From: Mucilaginibacter daejeonensis
GTDB taxonomy: Bacteria > Bacteroidota > Bacteroidia > Sphingobacteriales > Sphingobacteriaceae
Assembly (NCBI RefSeq): GCF_020783335.1
Contig: NZ_CP086068.1
Location: 1,426,001-1,490,000 of the forward strand
Direction: 5' to 3'
Length of the DNA stretch: 64,000 bases
Part shown: positions 7,030 to 16,395 of the stretch, piece after piece
Position numbering within the stretch: position 1 is the first letter of the stretch
Layout of the letters: each line of letters begins with the position of its first letter
Position numbers and translations under genes: made by a program
Notes under the pieces: generated by a model
What the model saw: only the letters and a program-made list of their open reading frames with translations
Told to the model about the DNA's origin: nothing
Databases searched by the model: none

Positions 7030-9804
7030 TTATTTAATATCAGCCGACTTTTTCTTTGAAAAGTCGCCAGCCTTAACTATGCTGATCTTGCTATTATCAT
7101 AATATTTTTTTGCAGCAGCATTGATCTGAGCGGTGGTCAGCTTGCTAATGGCATCGTCTAACTTTTGCCAAAACGCGATGTTCTCACCGTAATAATTATA
7201 AGTGTTAAGCGTGCTTGCCAGGGATTGATCCTGTGCAAGGGTCACACTGCGCGATTGTAGGTAGCCCTTTTTAGCTTCAGCCACTTCTTGGTCGGTAAAG
7301 CCTTGCTTGATCACTTTGTCTATCTCTTCCTTGAAAGCCACGTCTAATTTGCCCACGTTCTCTGGTGCATATATCGCATAGAACTGGAACAGACCGGTGT
7401 TCTGGTCAAAGTAGCCTGCACTCATACCCGAACCTACGCCATAACTGATACCCTCTTTTTGACGGATACGGCTGGCTAATCTTGAGTTCAGGAAGCCGCC
7501 ACCTACAATGTAATCAGCCATGAGCAATGCCGGATAATCGGCATCCTTCATGCTTAATTTAAGCGGTTGTATACCAATAAAGAAGGCATTGGCTTTGTCC
7601 GGGGTCTCGATGTTCTTGTTGATCGCGGCCACATCCTTGCGCTTAGGGATCAAGCGAGAGAACTCTTTAGGGCTTTTCCAGCTGCCATACTCTTCGGTGA
7701 GAAGTGTTTTGGCTTGAGTGGCATCAAAGTCGCCAATGATGCTGATGTATGCGTTAGATGCGCCATAGAAGTCCTTATAGAAGCTTTTTACGTCACCATC
7801 GCTCACGGCCTTGGTCATCTCGATGGATTCGTCAATGGTAGGGGTGTAGCGTGGGTCGGTCTTGTCGTATGCGTTCAGGTAACGTTGCAATTCGTTCACC
7901 GCTATGCTGGTAGGTTCGCTACGGCCTTGTTCGATGCCGGCGATACGTTGTTGCTTCAATTTCTCCAACTCGTCAGAAGGGAAGGTGGCCTCTTTCAGTA
8001 TCTCGTTCACCAGTTTTAAAACGGCCGGGAAGTTGGCTTTTGTGGTCTTGATGCTTACTGACAAAGAGTTAGCACTGCCGCTGAAGCCCAAGTTGGCTTT
8101 CAGTTTATCCAACTCGTCTTGGATCTGTTGGCGTGTCTTGTCTTTGGTGCCTTTGTTAAGCATCGCAGCTGTAAGGGATGCCGTGGTTCCTTTGCCTTGT
8201 AATGAAGCCTCATTACCAAAGAAGAAGATCATGTTAGCCACCACTTCTTCGCCGCGGGTTTGCTTGGCAAGCATGTTCAAGGTAACGCCACCCACCTTGG
8301 TGGTGGTCAACCGTTTTTGAATGTTGGTCGGGGTGGCATCAAATGCTTCGCCCTGAGCTATCGTTTGTGAGCCGGTGTAGCCCTTCAGCATAGCGGCCAG
8401 ATCAGGCGTTGCGGGTACTTCGGCACGGTCAGGTTTATCGGTAGGGATGAACAGACCTAAAGTACGGTTGCTTGATTTGAAGTATTTATTGGCTACGCGT
8501 ACCACATCTCCAGGGGTCACCTTTTTAAGCTGGTCACGCTGATAGAACAGCAACCGCCAGTCGCCTTGTGCGATGTATTCGCTCAGTTCCAAACCTACAC
8601 GTTCAGACGAGTTAAGGCCCAGTTCAATGTTCTTTAACTGTTTGTTGATGATGCGCTCAACCTCTGGTGCAGTAGGTTTCTCTTCAGAGAAGGTTTCCAC
8701 CGTACCGATCATGATGTCCTTTGCTTCGTTCAGGTTCTTATCTTTAGGCACTTCGATACCAAAGAAAGCCATGCCTGGGTCGGCGGTCTCATAGTCGTAA
8801 CCATACACCTCGGTAGCCTTTTTGGTCTCCACCAGTTTTTTATATAAACGGCCCGACGGCTGATCTGTAAGCAGACCGATCAGTACATTGGTAGGCTGGG
8901 TGTCAGGGTGAGGGCCAGACGGTACGTGATAACCGGCAATAGCGGCTTGCACATCGCCTACGCGGCGAAGGGTCACCTGGCGCTCGCCATCTTGTGTAGG
9001 TTCAACGGTGTACACCGGAGGCAGCACACGGGTAGGTTTAGGAATAGCGCCGAACTTCTCGTTGATCTTAGCCAATACCTTAGCCGGGTCAAATTTTCCG
9101 GATACCGTAAGCACGGAATTATCAGGCTGATAGTATTTATGGTAGAAAGCTTGCAGGCGATCGATAGGCACTTTCTCCACGTCGGCACGGTTACCAATGG
9201 TCGATTTACCGTAGTTGTGCCACAGGAACATGGTCGAGGTAACGCGCTCGTTCAGGATGCCGGTCGGGTCATTCTCGCCGCTTTCCATCTCGTTACGTAC
9301 CACGCTGAACTCTTTATCCAGTTCTGCTTTGGCAATGTAAGAGTTCACCATACGGTCGGATTCCAGGTCCAATGCCCAATCCATGTTCTCGTCGGTGGCC
9401 GCAAAGGTCTCATAATAGTTGGTACGATCCAGCCAGGTGGTGCCGTTAGGGCGCGCACCGTGCGCTGTTAGTTCCTGAGGGATATTTTTGTGCTTTGGCG
9501 AACCCTTGAACACCATGTGCTCAAGCAAGTGGGCCATACCGGTCTCACCATAATTCTCGAACTTGGAACCCACCAGGTAAGTGATGTTCACCGTAGCGGT
9601 CTGTTTGGTTTGATCAGGGAATAACAGCACTCTGAGGCCGTTAGCAAGTTTGTATTCGGTGATACCTTCAACGGTGGTCACTTTTACCGGGGCGGGTAAG
9701 GTTTTGGTGGCAGATCTTTTGGCGGGCGCTTTTTGAGCAAGCACGGGGCTTACGCAAAAGGCCGACAATGCACAGATCAGCATCGTTCTTTTGATTGTTA
9801 CCAT
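7030..9804 (-). CDS. M16 family zinc metallopeptidase (pitrilysin/insulinase type), two-domain
   Basis: A secreted peptidase of 924 residues with an SPI signal ending near VLAQ (residue 24). The inverted zinc motif HxxEH is at 92-96 (HLLEH), followed by a distal Glu in the VVRNEMESGEND stretch. A second, catalytically silent M16 half begins around residue 510 (TTTKVGGVTLNML), as in family members that form a clamp around unfolded peptides. Probably periplasmic peptide breakdown. It stands as a single-gene unit ending in the palindrome at 6973-7006. Confidence 0.94.
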   Translation of the reverse strand: MVTIKRTMLICALSAFCVSPVLAQKAPAKRSATKTLPAPVKVTTVEGITEYKLANGLRVLLFPDQTKQTATVNITYLVGSKFENYGETGMAHLLEHMVFKGSPKHKNIPQELTAHGARPNGTTWLDRTNYYETFAATDENMDWALDLESDRMVNSYIAKAELDKEFSVVRNEMESGENDPTGILNERVTSTMFLWHNYGKSTIGNRADVEKVPIDRLQAFYHKYYQPDNSVLTVSGKFDPAKVLAKINEKFGAIPKPTRVLPPVYTVEPTQDGERQVTLRRVGDVQAAIAGYHVPSGPHPDTQPTNVLIGLLTDQPSGRLYKKLVETKKATEVYGYDYETADPGMAFFGIEVPKDKNLNEAKDIMIGTVETFSEEKPTAPEVERIINKQLKNIELGLNSSERVGLELSEYIAQGDWRLLFYQRDQLKKVTPGDVVRVANKYFKSSNRTLGLFIPTDKPDRAEVPATPDLAAMLKGYTGSQTIAQGEAFDATPTNIQKRLTTTKVGGVTLNMLAKQTRGEEVVANMIFFFGNEASLQGKGTTASLTAAMLNKGTKDKTRQQIQDELDKLKANLGFSGSANSLSVSIKTTKANFPAVLKLVNEILKEATFPSDELEKLKQQRIAGIEQGRSEPTSIAVNELQRYLNAYDKTDPRYTPTIDESIEMTKAVSDGDVKSFYKDFYGASNAYISIIGDFDATQAKTLLTEEYGSWKSPKEFSRLIPKRKDVAAINKNIETPDKANAFFIGIQPLKLSMKDADYPALLMADYIVGGGFLNSRLASRIRQKEGISYGVGSGMSAGYFDQNTGLFQFYAIYAPENVGKLDVAFKEEIDKVIKQGFTDQEVAEAKKGYLQSRSVTLAQDQSLASTLNTYNYYGENIAFWQKLDDAISKLTTAQINAAAKKYYDNSKISIVKAGDFSKKKSADIK

Positions 9805-10145
9805 AGTATTGTTAGGGAATAGATCTTTTTGTGCACCTAATATAATAGTTATTACATCAATAAATGGTCAGGTGCCCTGCTCTGTAACAATTATGTGTCT
9901 TTATAAAAGGTATGTAGCTGACCAGTAGTATCAATAGCGTTATAAAAAACGCATCTGAATGCTCTCATTTGATGTGTTTGTTAACGAAATGATAATATTT
10001 ATACCTGATTAGCATTCATGTGCTGGTTTATTTAGTGGTAATTAAATTTATTTTTTTTTACCGCATTAAATATTGGATAAATGCAGAATATTTTATGTTA
10101 ATTGCGATGCTAAGCAACTATGCTTAAAATGATAATTTAAAATTG
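9805..10145. other. AT-rich intergenic region between divergent genes
   Basis: 341 bp separating the M16 protease and the RRM protein genes, noticeably AT-richer than the surroundings, especially 10020-10140, with a T9 run near 10050-10060. It must hold both promoters. The last 130 bp would form an AT-rich leader for the RRM gene. No open frame or RNA gene was seen. Confidence 0.5.
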
Positions 10146-10523
10146 ATGAATATTTTTGTTGGAAGCCTTCCTTATCGCTTACAGGAAGCAGAATTAAAAG
10201 AACTCTTTGAAGCATACGGAGAAGTAAGCTCAGTAAAATTGATCATTGACAGAGAGACCGGCAGAAGCAAAGGTTTCGGCTTCGTAGAAATGGAAGACGA
10301 CGAGGCTGCTCAAAAAGCTATCGCTGGCCTTAACGGTGTTGAAGTTGCCGGCAGAAGCATCGCTGTAAGCCAGGCCGAAGAAAGAAAACCAAGCGGGGGT
10401 GGCCGTAGCGGCGGCTTCGGTGGTGGTAACCGTGGTGGCGGTGGTTTCGGTGGCGGTAACCGCGGTGGCGGTGGCGGCGGTTATCAGCGTGATAACAACC
10501 GTGGCGGCGGCCGTTGGAACTAA
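10146..10523 (+). CDS. RNA-binding protein with one RRM and a Gly/Arg-rich tail
   Basis: 125 residues. One RRM at residues 1-78 with RNP2 IFVGSL and RNP1 KGFGFVEM, followed by a tail of GGGN/RGGGG repeats (about 82-125) like the RGG boxes of cyanobacterial and Bacteroidota Rbp proteins. Such proteins bind single-stranded RNA and are often cold-induced; that role is from the family. ATG at 10146 is preferred over the adjacent TTG. A terminator follows 12 bp after the stop. Confidence 0.93.
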   Translation: MNIFVGSLPYRLQEAELKELFEAYGEVSSVKLIIDRETGRSKGFGFVEMEDDEAAQKAIAGLNGVEVAGRSIAVSQAEERKPSGGGRSGGFGGGNRGGGGFGGGNRGGGGGGYQRDNNRGGGRWN

Positions 10524-10534
10524 GATATATAAGA

Positions 10535-10575
10535 TAACGCCGGGTAATCATTGATCACCCGGCGTTACTTTTTTA
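10535..10575 (+). terminator. Intrinsic terminator after the RRM gene
   Basis: GC-rich stem TAACGCCGGGT (10535-10545) pairs with ACCCGGCGTTA (10557-10567), with an 11-nt loop and a following T run. Confidence 0.85.
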
Positions 10576-10863
10576 TAGCATAGGTGTACCTGTGCTCCTG
10601 AGCTTCTTTCTCCTTTACAGCTTTAACAGCTGATCATATTTTCAGACGTTCCTGATGTCTGTCAGGCTTTTTATTGGCCTTCTTTCACCTTATTTTCTTC
10701 CTCAAAATTTCAGCGATAGCGGAAGCCTAACTCATTCTTGTGCGCTTTTGTAACGTAATTGTTAATCGCTAATGTAACGGTCGGTTAAACCCGGCATCGT
10801 TTTGGTCGTCTCATCATTATAAAGCCGGTATCGATATGCCGGCCAACAAAAATGAGCACAACT
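10576..10863. other. Intergenic region upstream of the Tyr/Pro-rich secreted protein
   Basis: About 290 bp without a credible open frame. Near its right end a short near-palindrome (GCCGG, TATCGATA, CCGGC at 10824-10843) lies just before the start codons at 10852 and 10864 and could form a leader hairpin. Nothing else recognised. Confidence 0.4.
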
Positions 10864-11175
10864 ATGAAACGTATTACATTTTTAGCGGCATTTATACTTG
10901 CCATCGCCACATTCGATACTGCAAAAGCACAGGTAGGGGTACACATTGGTGTTAACGTGGGTGCACCGGTACGCCATTATTATGCACCGGCACCGGCCTA
11001 TTACGCACCAGCCCCTGTTTACTACGCCCCGCGCAGAGCGTACTACGGACCACGCCGCGTGATCGTTGAACGCCGTTACCGTCCGGTTCCGCCAAGAGTG
11101 GTAGTGGTGCGCGACCGTTATTATGGTGGCAGAGGCCACGGTTGGGGTCATGGTCATGGCCGCGGCAGATGGTAG
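10864..11175 (+). CDS. Small secreted Tyr/Ala/Pro/Arg-rich protein
   Basis: 103 residues (an in-frame ATG at 10852 would add four). Signal peptide MKRITFLAAFILAIATFDTA, cleavage near AKA-Q. The mature chain is low complexity: YYAPAPAYYAPAPVYYAP repeats, then an Arg/Val-rich part and a Gly/His/Arg-rich end (GHGWGHGHGRGRW). Similar short secreted proteins are common in Bacteroidota and are of unknown role. The His-rich tail might bind metal or polyanions; that is a guess. Confidence 0.7.
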   Translation: MKRITFLAAFILAIATFDTAKAQVGVHIGVNVGAPVRHYYAPAPAYYAPAPVYYAPRRAYYGPRRVIVERRYRPVPPRVVVVRDRYYGGRGHGWGHGHGRGRW

Positions 11176-11208
11176 TTAACCGATACATACCGTATTGATA
11201 TGATAACT

Positions 11209-11241
11209 AAAAGGCCTGCGGGGTTTATCCGTAGGCCTTTT
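11209..11241 (+). terminator. Intrinsic terminator
   Basis: Stem AAAAGGCCTGCGG pairs with CCGTAGGCCTTTT (one bulge) around a short loop, ending in T4. Follows the small secreted protein gene. Confidence 0.8.
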
Positions 11242-11328
11242 GTTGGTTATAGTGATAGCCGCCCGTAACGCGCGCATTTTGGCTTTAATGATAAATCGCT
11301 ACCTTAGCCCACTTTAAAGCCATTTACC

Positions 11329-11841
11329 ATGATACGATACCGTTCCCTTATATTAGGCCTTGCTGTGGCGGCCACTTTTTCGGCCTGCCAGTCTTCAACT
11401 CAAAAACAGGAGAGTAGCGCCGCTACCGAAAACACATCCTCAACTGCCCTGTCTGACACGGCAAAGGTGTATAATGCTTACCTGAAGGTAAAAGATGACC
11501 TGGTGAGAACGGACGGTAAAGCAGCCAAGGCATCTTCGGCCGATCTGGCTAAAGAGTTGGGCGCCATTAATGGATGTACCGAAGCTGCCGGGGTTGCAGG
11601 CAAGATGGCCGCCACTGACGACATCGCCGCACAGCGTAACCTTTTCCTGCAATTGAGTCACGACCTGATCCCGTTAGTTAAAGGCATGAAAGTTAAACAA
11701 GCACCTATATATGTGGCTTATTGCCCAATGGCAGGTGATGGCAAAGGCGGTTACTGGCTGTCAGCCCAAAAAGAGATCCGCAATCCCTACTATGGTGATC
11801 AGATGATGGAATGCGGTGAAGTAAAAGAAGAATTAAAATAA
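11329..11841 (+). CDS. DUF3347 lipoprotein (CusB/CusF-associated metal-binding type)
   Basis: 170 residues with an SPII signal and lipobox TFSAC. The mature domain is helical (YNAYLKVKDDLVRTDGKAAKA) and ends with the family signature: YCPMAGDGKGGYWLS, then NPYYGDQMMECGEV. The Cys, Met and Trp residues in that signature suggest a heavy-metal, probably copper, ligand site as known for DUF3347 domains. No copper efflux genes are adjacent, so the partner is unknown. Confidence 0.85.
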   Translation: MIRYRSLILGLAVAATFSACQSSTQKQESSAATENTSSTALSDTAKVYNAYLKVKDDLVRTDGKAAKASSADLAKELGAINGCTEAAGVAGKMAATDDIAAQRNLFLQLSHDLIPLVKGMKVKQAPIYVAYCPMAGDGKGGYWLSAQKEIRNPYYGDQMMECGEVKEELK

Positions 11842-11965
11842 ACAGTTAACACTCCTTTGGAGTTACTCATGACACCACATTTGATACCTGATCAATATAG
11901 TATTAAAATTTGGTAAATTTTGAGTTATATGGTACGCCGCAAATGTGATCAATGAGATATTTAAT

Positions 11966-11973
11966 TACATTTG
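11966..11973 (+). promoter_or_regulatory. Bacteroidota-type -7 box of gltA
   Basis: TACATTTG matches TAnnTTTG and lies 24 bp before the ATG at 11998, supporting that start. No good -33 TTTG was seen. Confidence 0.45.
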
Positions 11974-11997
11974 TTGCAGATACAACTAATCATTTCT

Positions 11998-13284
11998 ATG
12001 TCGGAGACAGCACAACTTAAGATCGGCGATAAGACCTACGACCTTCCTGTAATTGAGGGTACGGAAAATGAAAAGGCCCTCGATATCTCTAAACTTCGCG
12101 ACCTTACCGGTTACATAACTTTAGACATTGGATACAAGAACACCGGCGCTACCAAAAGCGCGATCACCTTTTTAGATGGTGAGGTGGGTATCCTTAAATA
12201 TCGTGGCTATCCGATCGAACAGTTGGCCGAAAGATCTACCTTCATCGAGGTGGCTTACCTGCTGATCTACGGCGAATTACCAACTCAAGAACAGTTGGCC
12301 AAGTTCCAGGCCGATATCAACAAGCACACACTGGTGCACGAGGATATGAAGAAATTCTTTGACGGTTTCCCGTCAAGGTCACATCCTATGGGCCAGTTGT
12401 CATCACTGATCGGTGCTTTGGCGGCTTTCAACCCTGAATCATTAGAGCCAGGCTTGAGCCCCGAGATCGTTGATCTGGAGATCCATAAGCTGATCGCCAA
12501 AATGAGCACGATCGTATCATGGATCTACAAAAAGTCACTGGGTCACCCGGTGAACTATCCGCAAAATAAGTATGATTACGTGACCAACTTCATGTACATG
12601 ACCTTTGGTCAGCGTACTGAAGAATATCAGGTGAACCCAGTGGTGATCAGCGCCATGAACAAGTTGCTGATCCTGCATGCCGATCACGAGCAAAATTGCT
12701 CGGCCTCTACCGTACGTATCGTAGGTTCATCAGATGCTAACCTGTACGCTTCTATCTCGGCAGGTATCTCGGCACTTTGGGGCCCGCTGCATGGCGGTGC
12801 TAACCAGGCAGTTATCGAAATGCTTGAAAAGATCAAAGCTGATGGTGGCGATACCGACAAATGGATCGCGAAGGCTAAAGATAAAAATGACCCTTTCCGT
12901 TTAATGGGCTTTGGTCACCGCGTGTACAAAAACTTTGATCCACGTGCCAAGATCATCAAAAAAGCTTGCGACGATATTTTAGAAAGCTTAGGCGTAGAGG
13001 ACGAAGTGTTGGCGATAGCTAAACGCCTGGAAGAAGTTGCGTTGAAAGACCCTTACTTTGTAGAGCGTAAACTGTATCCTAACGTCGATTTCTATTCAGG
13101 TATCATTTACCGCGCATTAGGTTTCCCTACCGATATGTTCACCGTGTTGTTCGCATTAGGCCGTTTACCGGGCTGGATCGCACAGTGGAAAGAAATGAAA
13201 GAGAACAAAGAGCCGATCGGCCGCCCGCGTCAGATCTACACTGGTGCTACCGATAGAGATTATACCGACATCAGCAGCCGCTAA
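11998..13284 (+). CDS. gltA: Citrate synthase (type II)
   Basis: Condenses oxaloacetate and acetyl-CoA to citrate, the TCA cycle entry step. 428 residues, the usual length of the hexameric bacterial form, with the N-terminal extension domain. The catalytic triad is intact: H265 in GPLHGGANQ, H307 in GFGHRVYK, D364 in NVDFYSG, matching E. coli H264/H305/D362. The HADHEQNCSASTVR segment is also diagnostic. ATG at 11998 follows a -7 box. Monocistronic, ended by a tetraloop terminator. Confidence 0.98.
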   Translation: MSETAQLKIGDKTYDLPVIEGTENEKALDISKLRDLTGYITLDIGYKNTGATKSAITFLDGEVGILKYRGYPIEQLAERSTFIEVAYLLIYGELPTQEQLAKFQADINKHTLVHEDMKKFFDGFPSRSHPMGQLSSLIGALAAFNPESLEPGLSPEIVDLEIHKLIAKMSTIVSWIYKKSLGHPVNYPQNKYDYVTNFMYMTFGQRTEEYQVNPVVISAMNKLLILHADHEQNCSASTVRIVGSSDANLYASISAGISALWGPLHGGANQAVIEMLEKIKADGGDTDKWIAKAKDKNDPFRLMGFGHRVYKNFDPRAKIIKKACDDILESLGVEDEVLAIAKRLEEVALKDPYFVERKLYPNVDFYSGIIYRALGFPTDMFTVLFALGRLPGWIAQWKEMKENKEPIGRPRQIYTGATDRDYTDISSR

Positions 13285-13302
13285 GCCGTTGCGTACATAC
13301 TT

Positions 13303-13331
13303 AAAGGCCGATAGAGATATCGGCCTTTTTT
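13303..13331 (+). terminator. Terminator of gltA
   Basis: AAAGGCCGATA and TATCGGCCTTT pair around a GAGA tetraloop (13314-13317) and run into T6. Confidence 0.9.
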
Positions 13332-13407
13332 GTTACCTTGCTCATAACATCAACACACAACCTCAACTTCGGCCGTTCGTAATGGAAAGGGCCTTCATCC
13401 AATACCT

Positions 13408-14346
13408 ATGCGTTCTATCCCAAACTATCTTTACATCCTTCTGTTAGCGCTGATCACAAGGTCGGCCGCTGCGCAGCATAACCCGGTGATCAGTGGTTAT
13501 TACGCCGATCCTGAAGGCATCAAGTATGGCGATACCTACTGGATATACCCGACGTACTCGGCCAAATATGAGGATCAGATATTTATGGATGCTTTTTCGT
13601 CAACGGACCTTAAGACCTGGACCAAGCATCCACGCATCATTGATACCAGTGCGGTGAAATGGGCTAAGAAAGCCATGTGGGCGCCAGCGGTATTGAAAAA
13701 GGATAGTAAATATTACCTGTTCTTTGGTGCCAATGATGTGCACCAGGGCGAGGTAGGTGGTATAGGTGTTGCCGTTGCTGACAAGCCGCAAGGGCCTTAC
13801 AAAGACCTGATCGGCAAGCCGCTCATTAATGAAATCGTTAACGGCGCACAACCGATAGATCAATTCGTTTTTAAAGATAAGGATGGCAGCTACTACATGT
13901 ATTATGGAGGCTGGGGCCATTGCAACATGGTAAAACTCAAGGATGATCTGACCGGTATTGAACCCATGGCCGACGGCACCCTGTATAAAGAGATCACGCC
14001 CGAAAAGTATGTAGAAGGTCCTTATATGTTCATCCGCAACGGCAAGTACTACTTCATGTGGTCAGAAGGAGGGTGGACCGGACCGGACTATAAAGTTGCT
14101 TACGCCATTGCCGATTCGCCTTTCGGGCCATTCAAGCGTTTATCTACCGTTCTGGAGCAGGATAAGGACATTGCTACCGGTGCCGGTCATCATTCGGTGA
14201 TCTACTCCAAAAAGGATGACAAGTATTACATCGTTTATCATCGTCGTCCGTTGGGTAAGACCAGCGCTCACGACCGTGTGGTATGCATCGATGAAATGAA
14301 GTTTGATGCAAACGGACATATCCTTCCTGTTAAGATGACCAAATAA
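13408..14346 (+). CDS. Glycoside hydrolase family 43 (arabinosidase/xylosidase type)
   Basis: 312 residues, secreted (signal ending near SAAAQ, residue 23). A five-bladed propeller with the three GH43 acids visible: D34 in YYADPEG (base), D151 in QPIDQFVF (pKa modulator), E203 in YVEGPYMF (acid). Acts on arabinose- or xylose-containing plant polysaccharides or related glycosides; exact linkage cannot be told. No accessory domain and no SusC/D partner nearby. Confidence 0.9.
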   Translation: MRSIPNYLYILLLALITRSAAAQHNPVISGYYADPEGIKYGDTYWIYPTYSAKYEDQIFMDAFSSTDLKTWTKHPRIIDTSAVKWAKKAMWAPAVLKKDSKYYLFFGANDVHQGEVGGIGVAVADKPQGPYKDLIGKPLINEIVNGAQPIDQFVFKDKDGSYYMYYGGWGHCNMVKLKDDLTGIEPMADGTLYKEITPEKYVEGPYMFIRNGKYYFMWSEGGWTGPDYKVAYAIADSPFGPFKRLSTVLEQDKDIATGAGHHSVIYSKKDDKYYIVYHRRPLGKTSAHDRVVCIDEMKFDANGHILPVKMTK

Positions 14347-14379
14347 ACCGTCACAGCTACCGCATCGGTATATAAGATA

Positions 14380-14805
14380 TCAGGCGTTTATAATACGCAA
14401 GGTGCGCTCATCTTCCTGGCCGTTATAGAACTTGTTTAACACCTCGCTGAAAACAGGATCCGCACCGGGAACTTTGGAGAAAAGCGTCATACATGACCGA
14501 AGTTTCATGTCATCTGGACTTCCCAGTATGGTATATGCATCGTTACCGGGCAGGGACAGCATCGCTTTGCTGATCTGCATCAATCGAGGGCCAAGCGTGG
14601 GATGGGCGAGGTAAGCTTTGGCTTCTTCCAGGTCGGCTATGGCATAACGGCGAGCCATCTCGCTATTGCCCAAACCCTGTACCTGCGGAAATACATACCA
14701 CATCCAATGCGTGGTCTTCCTTCCGTTCTGTATCTCCTTTAGCGCATCATCGTAGTTGATCGCTTGTGCGCTAACAAATCTTTCTAAGTTCTTATTCTGT
14801 GACAT
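14380..14805 (-). CDS. DUF1810 family protein
   Basis: 141-residue cytosolic protein. The DUF1810 core is clear: NLERFVSAQ at the start, GRKTTHWMWYVFPQVQGLG, LEEAKAYLAHPTLGPRL, SPDDMKLRSCMTLF. The family is widespread and of unknown biochemical role. It converges on the GH43 gene and precedes nothing co-directional within 30 bp, so it is probably the last gene after the 14843-16317 pair. Confidence 0.92.
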   Translation of the reverse strand: MSQNKNLERFVSAQAINYDDALKEIQNGRKTTHWMWYVFPQVQGLGNSEMARRYAIADLEEAKAYLAHPTLGPRLMQISKAMLSLPGNDAYTILGSPDDMKLRSCMTLFSKVPGADPVFSEVLNKFYNGQEDERTLRIINA

Positions 14806-14842
14806 GATCTTACTTGATGATCTGTTTGACTACTAACATCTC

Positions 14843-15487
14843 TTACTTCAATACTGCTTTGATAACGGGCTCCAATAGGTACCTGATGATCACTGTCCTG
14901 GCCGATGGTGATCTGCTGATCAAAGTGGCGATAGATGGTGAAACGAAATAATATGCTTTGACGAATGCCCGTCCATAAGGCGAGCTTAGCAAGCGCTCAT
15001 CACGGTATTGGCGTAGCAGCCATACCTCCGGTGCATCATAACTTTTGTAACAGGCTGTGGCAATGAAGCACCCTGATCCTAGTTTAGTATCGCCTTGCTG
15101 TTGTAGCATCTCATCAATGGAGGTTTGCCGCTTATCTTTCGCTGCATCGGTGCCACCACTTCCTGATCGTTCCAAATTATCGATATAAGCCTTGCAGGTG
15201 GCCAGGTCCTGACCTGTGGTGTCCTTGTACAGTTTGATCGCTTCTAACTTGCGGTCAGCGGCTAAAAGCATCAGTAATTCGTTATCGATAAGCAACGGAA
15301 CTTTACCGCGTGCGGATGGGGCCTGTACCGGCATTTGTTCCGGGTCGTCAGGAAAGTTGTCGATATGGTCTTTCGCTTCCTGAAGACTACAACCAGTAGC
15401 ATCCCTGAGCTTCTTGATGGCCTCTATTTTGCGATTCTGTAAAATGAGTACTTGTAGAGCGGCTTCCAGTTCGTTAGAGATGTTCAT
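14843..15487 (-). CDS. L7/L12-like repeat protein with C-terminal CFI-box domain
   Basis: 214 residues from the ATG at 15485-15487; an upstream TTG is less likely. Two helix-turn-helix units resemble the ribosomal L7/L12 C-terminal fold: residues about 17-46 (NRKIEAIKKLRDATGCSLQE) and about 78-106 (ADRKLEAIKLYKDTTGQDL). After a polar linker comes GSGCFIATACYKSYDAPEV, the CFI-box, followed by the conserved LLRQYRDERLL and SPSIATLI segments. The combination is unusual. Function unknown. Cytosolic, 35 bp downstream of a DUF2711-like gene on the same strand. Confidence 0.8.
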   Translation of the reverse strand: MNISNELEAALQVLILQNRKIEAIKKLRDATGCSLQEAKDHIDNFPDDPEQMPVQAPSARGKVPLLIDNELLMLLAADRKLEAIKLYKDTTGQDLATCKAYIDNLERSGSGGTDAAKDKRQTSIDEMLQQQGDTKLGSGCFIATACYKSYDAPEVWLLRQYRDERLLSSPYGRAFVKAYYFVSPSIATLISRSPSARTVIIRYLLEPVIKAVLK

Positions 15488-15522
15488 TTGAAAAGCATTG
15501 GATACCAATTATTACAGGCCGG

Positions 15523-16317
15523 TCATCGCTTTTGTTTGGCGTCAAGGTACCAGTCATGCGTAGTGTTTGCATCGCAGTAGAACCCCTCGAATCTATAGCG
15601 GGCAACAATGTGGGCTAACAGATCATGGTCAGCACATATCAAAAAGAAAAAGCTATCCCATTCTATTGTGAAGAGTACCGTCCGGTCTTCGGTAAAGTAA
15701 TACATGTAGCCATGCACCTCAGTAACGAACTGGGTCAAAGACATTAGCCCGATGTCTATGACCTTTCGGTCCTCAAAGAACTCGTCAGTTACAACGAGTG
15801 TCGTTTTATGGAGGTCTTTCAGGCATTCATACATCTGCATTAGGGAAAGTACGTTGATCCGGCCTTCGATCGGGTGGTACACGGATAGATCGGACGTCTG
15901 ATCTATCAAGATGTCTCGAAGGTCGGTTCGCTCGTATTCTCTCCTCAGTGCGCCTATGGATGTTCGTAAGGCCAGGCTCATCTCGGCAAAGTTGCTGATC
16001 AAGGTATGGTCAATGATCTGCTGCCATTTAACGGGTTTGGCTGAACTGACGATCGCTGTATTATCAGGATACTGTGGGTCTCTCACATAAATGGCCCGGT
16101 TCTCATTGGGTGACAGTTCAACAGCTTCAGGTAACAGCCTGTACTCTTCATCGCTTACAAGTTTGGCACTCGATACACTATTGAAAGCATCGCTGTTAGC
16201 GATGGTGAAAAATGGTGAAAAGCTGACATATACGCTGTCAAAATACCCTTTGAAGTGATCTTTGATCGGCTCTTCGTAATCTGGATATAGTTGGTTAGTG
16301 TCAAAGATGTTCTCCAT
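15523..16317 (-). CDS. DUF2711-like protein of unknown function
   Basis: 264 residues from the ATG at 16315-16317. It contains the pattern FAEMSLALRTSIGALRREYERTDLRD, then PIEGRINV and a late TVLFTIEWDSFFFLICADHD with GFYCD near the end. These features agree with my memory of DUF2711 proteins, but I could not compare sequences. No signal peptide. It shares direction with the CFI-box gene, 35 bp apart, and may be an operon with it. Confidence 0.65.
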   Translation of the reverse strand: MENIFDTNQLYPDYEEPIKDHFKGYFDSVYVSFSPFFTIANSDAFNSVSSAKLVSDEEYRLLPEAVELSPNENRAIYVRDPQYPDNTAIVSSAKPVKWQQIIDHTLISNFAEMSLALRTSIGALRREYERTDLRDILIDQTSDLSVYHPIEGRINVLSLMQMYECLKDLHKTTLVVTDEFFEDRKVIDIGLMSLTQFVTEVHGYMYYFTEDRTVLFTIEWDSFFFLICADHDLLAHIVARYRFEGFYCDANTTHDWYLDAKQKR

Positions 16318-16395
16318 GGTGGTGGTAGAGATGTCAAGATAGCTTTTGGGCAAACATTTATGTGGCCTTTATTGATCCACCCTCAACTGTTTGGC

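Noticed and set aside
8908..9471. 187-codon plus-strand frame inside the M16 protease gene
   Set aside because: Antisense to a strongly conserved coding region; composition (His/Arg-rich) is that of a shadow frame.
10330..10551. His/Arg-rich minus-strand frame over the RRM tail
   Set aside because: Produced by the GGT/GGC repeats of the Gly-rich tail on the other strand.
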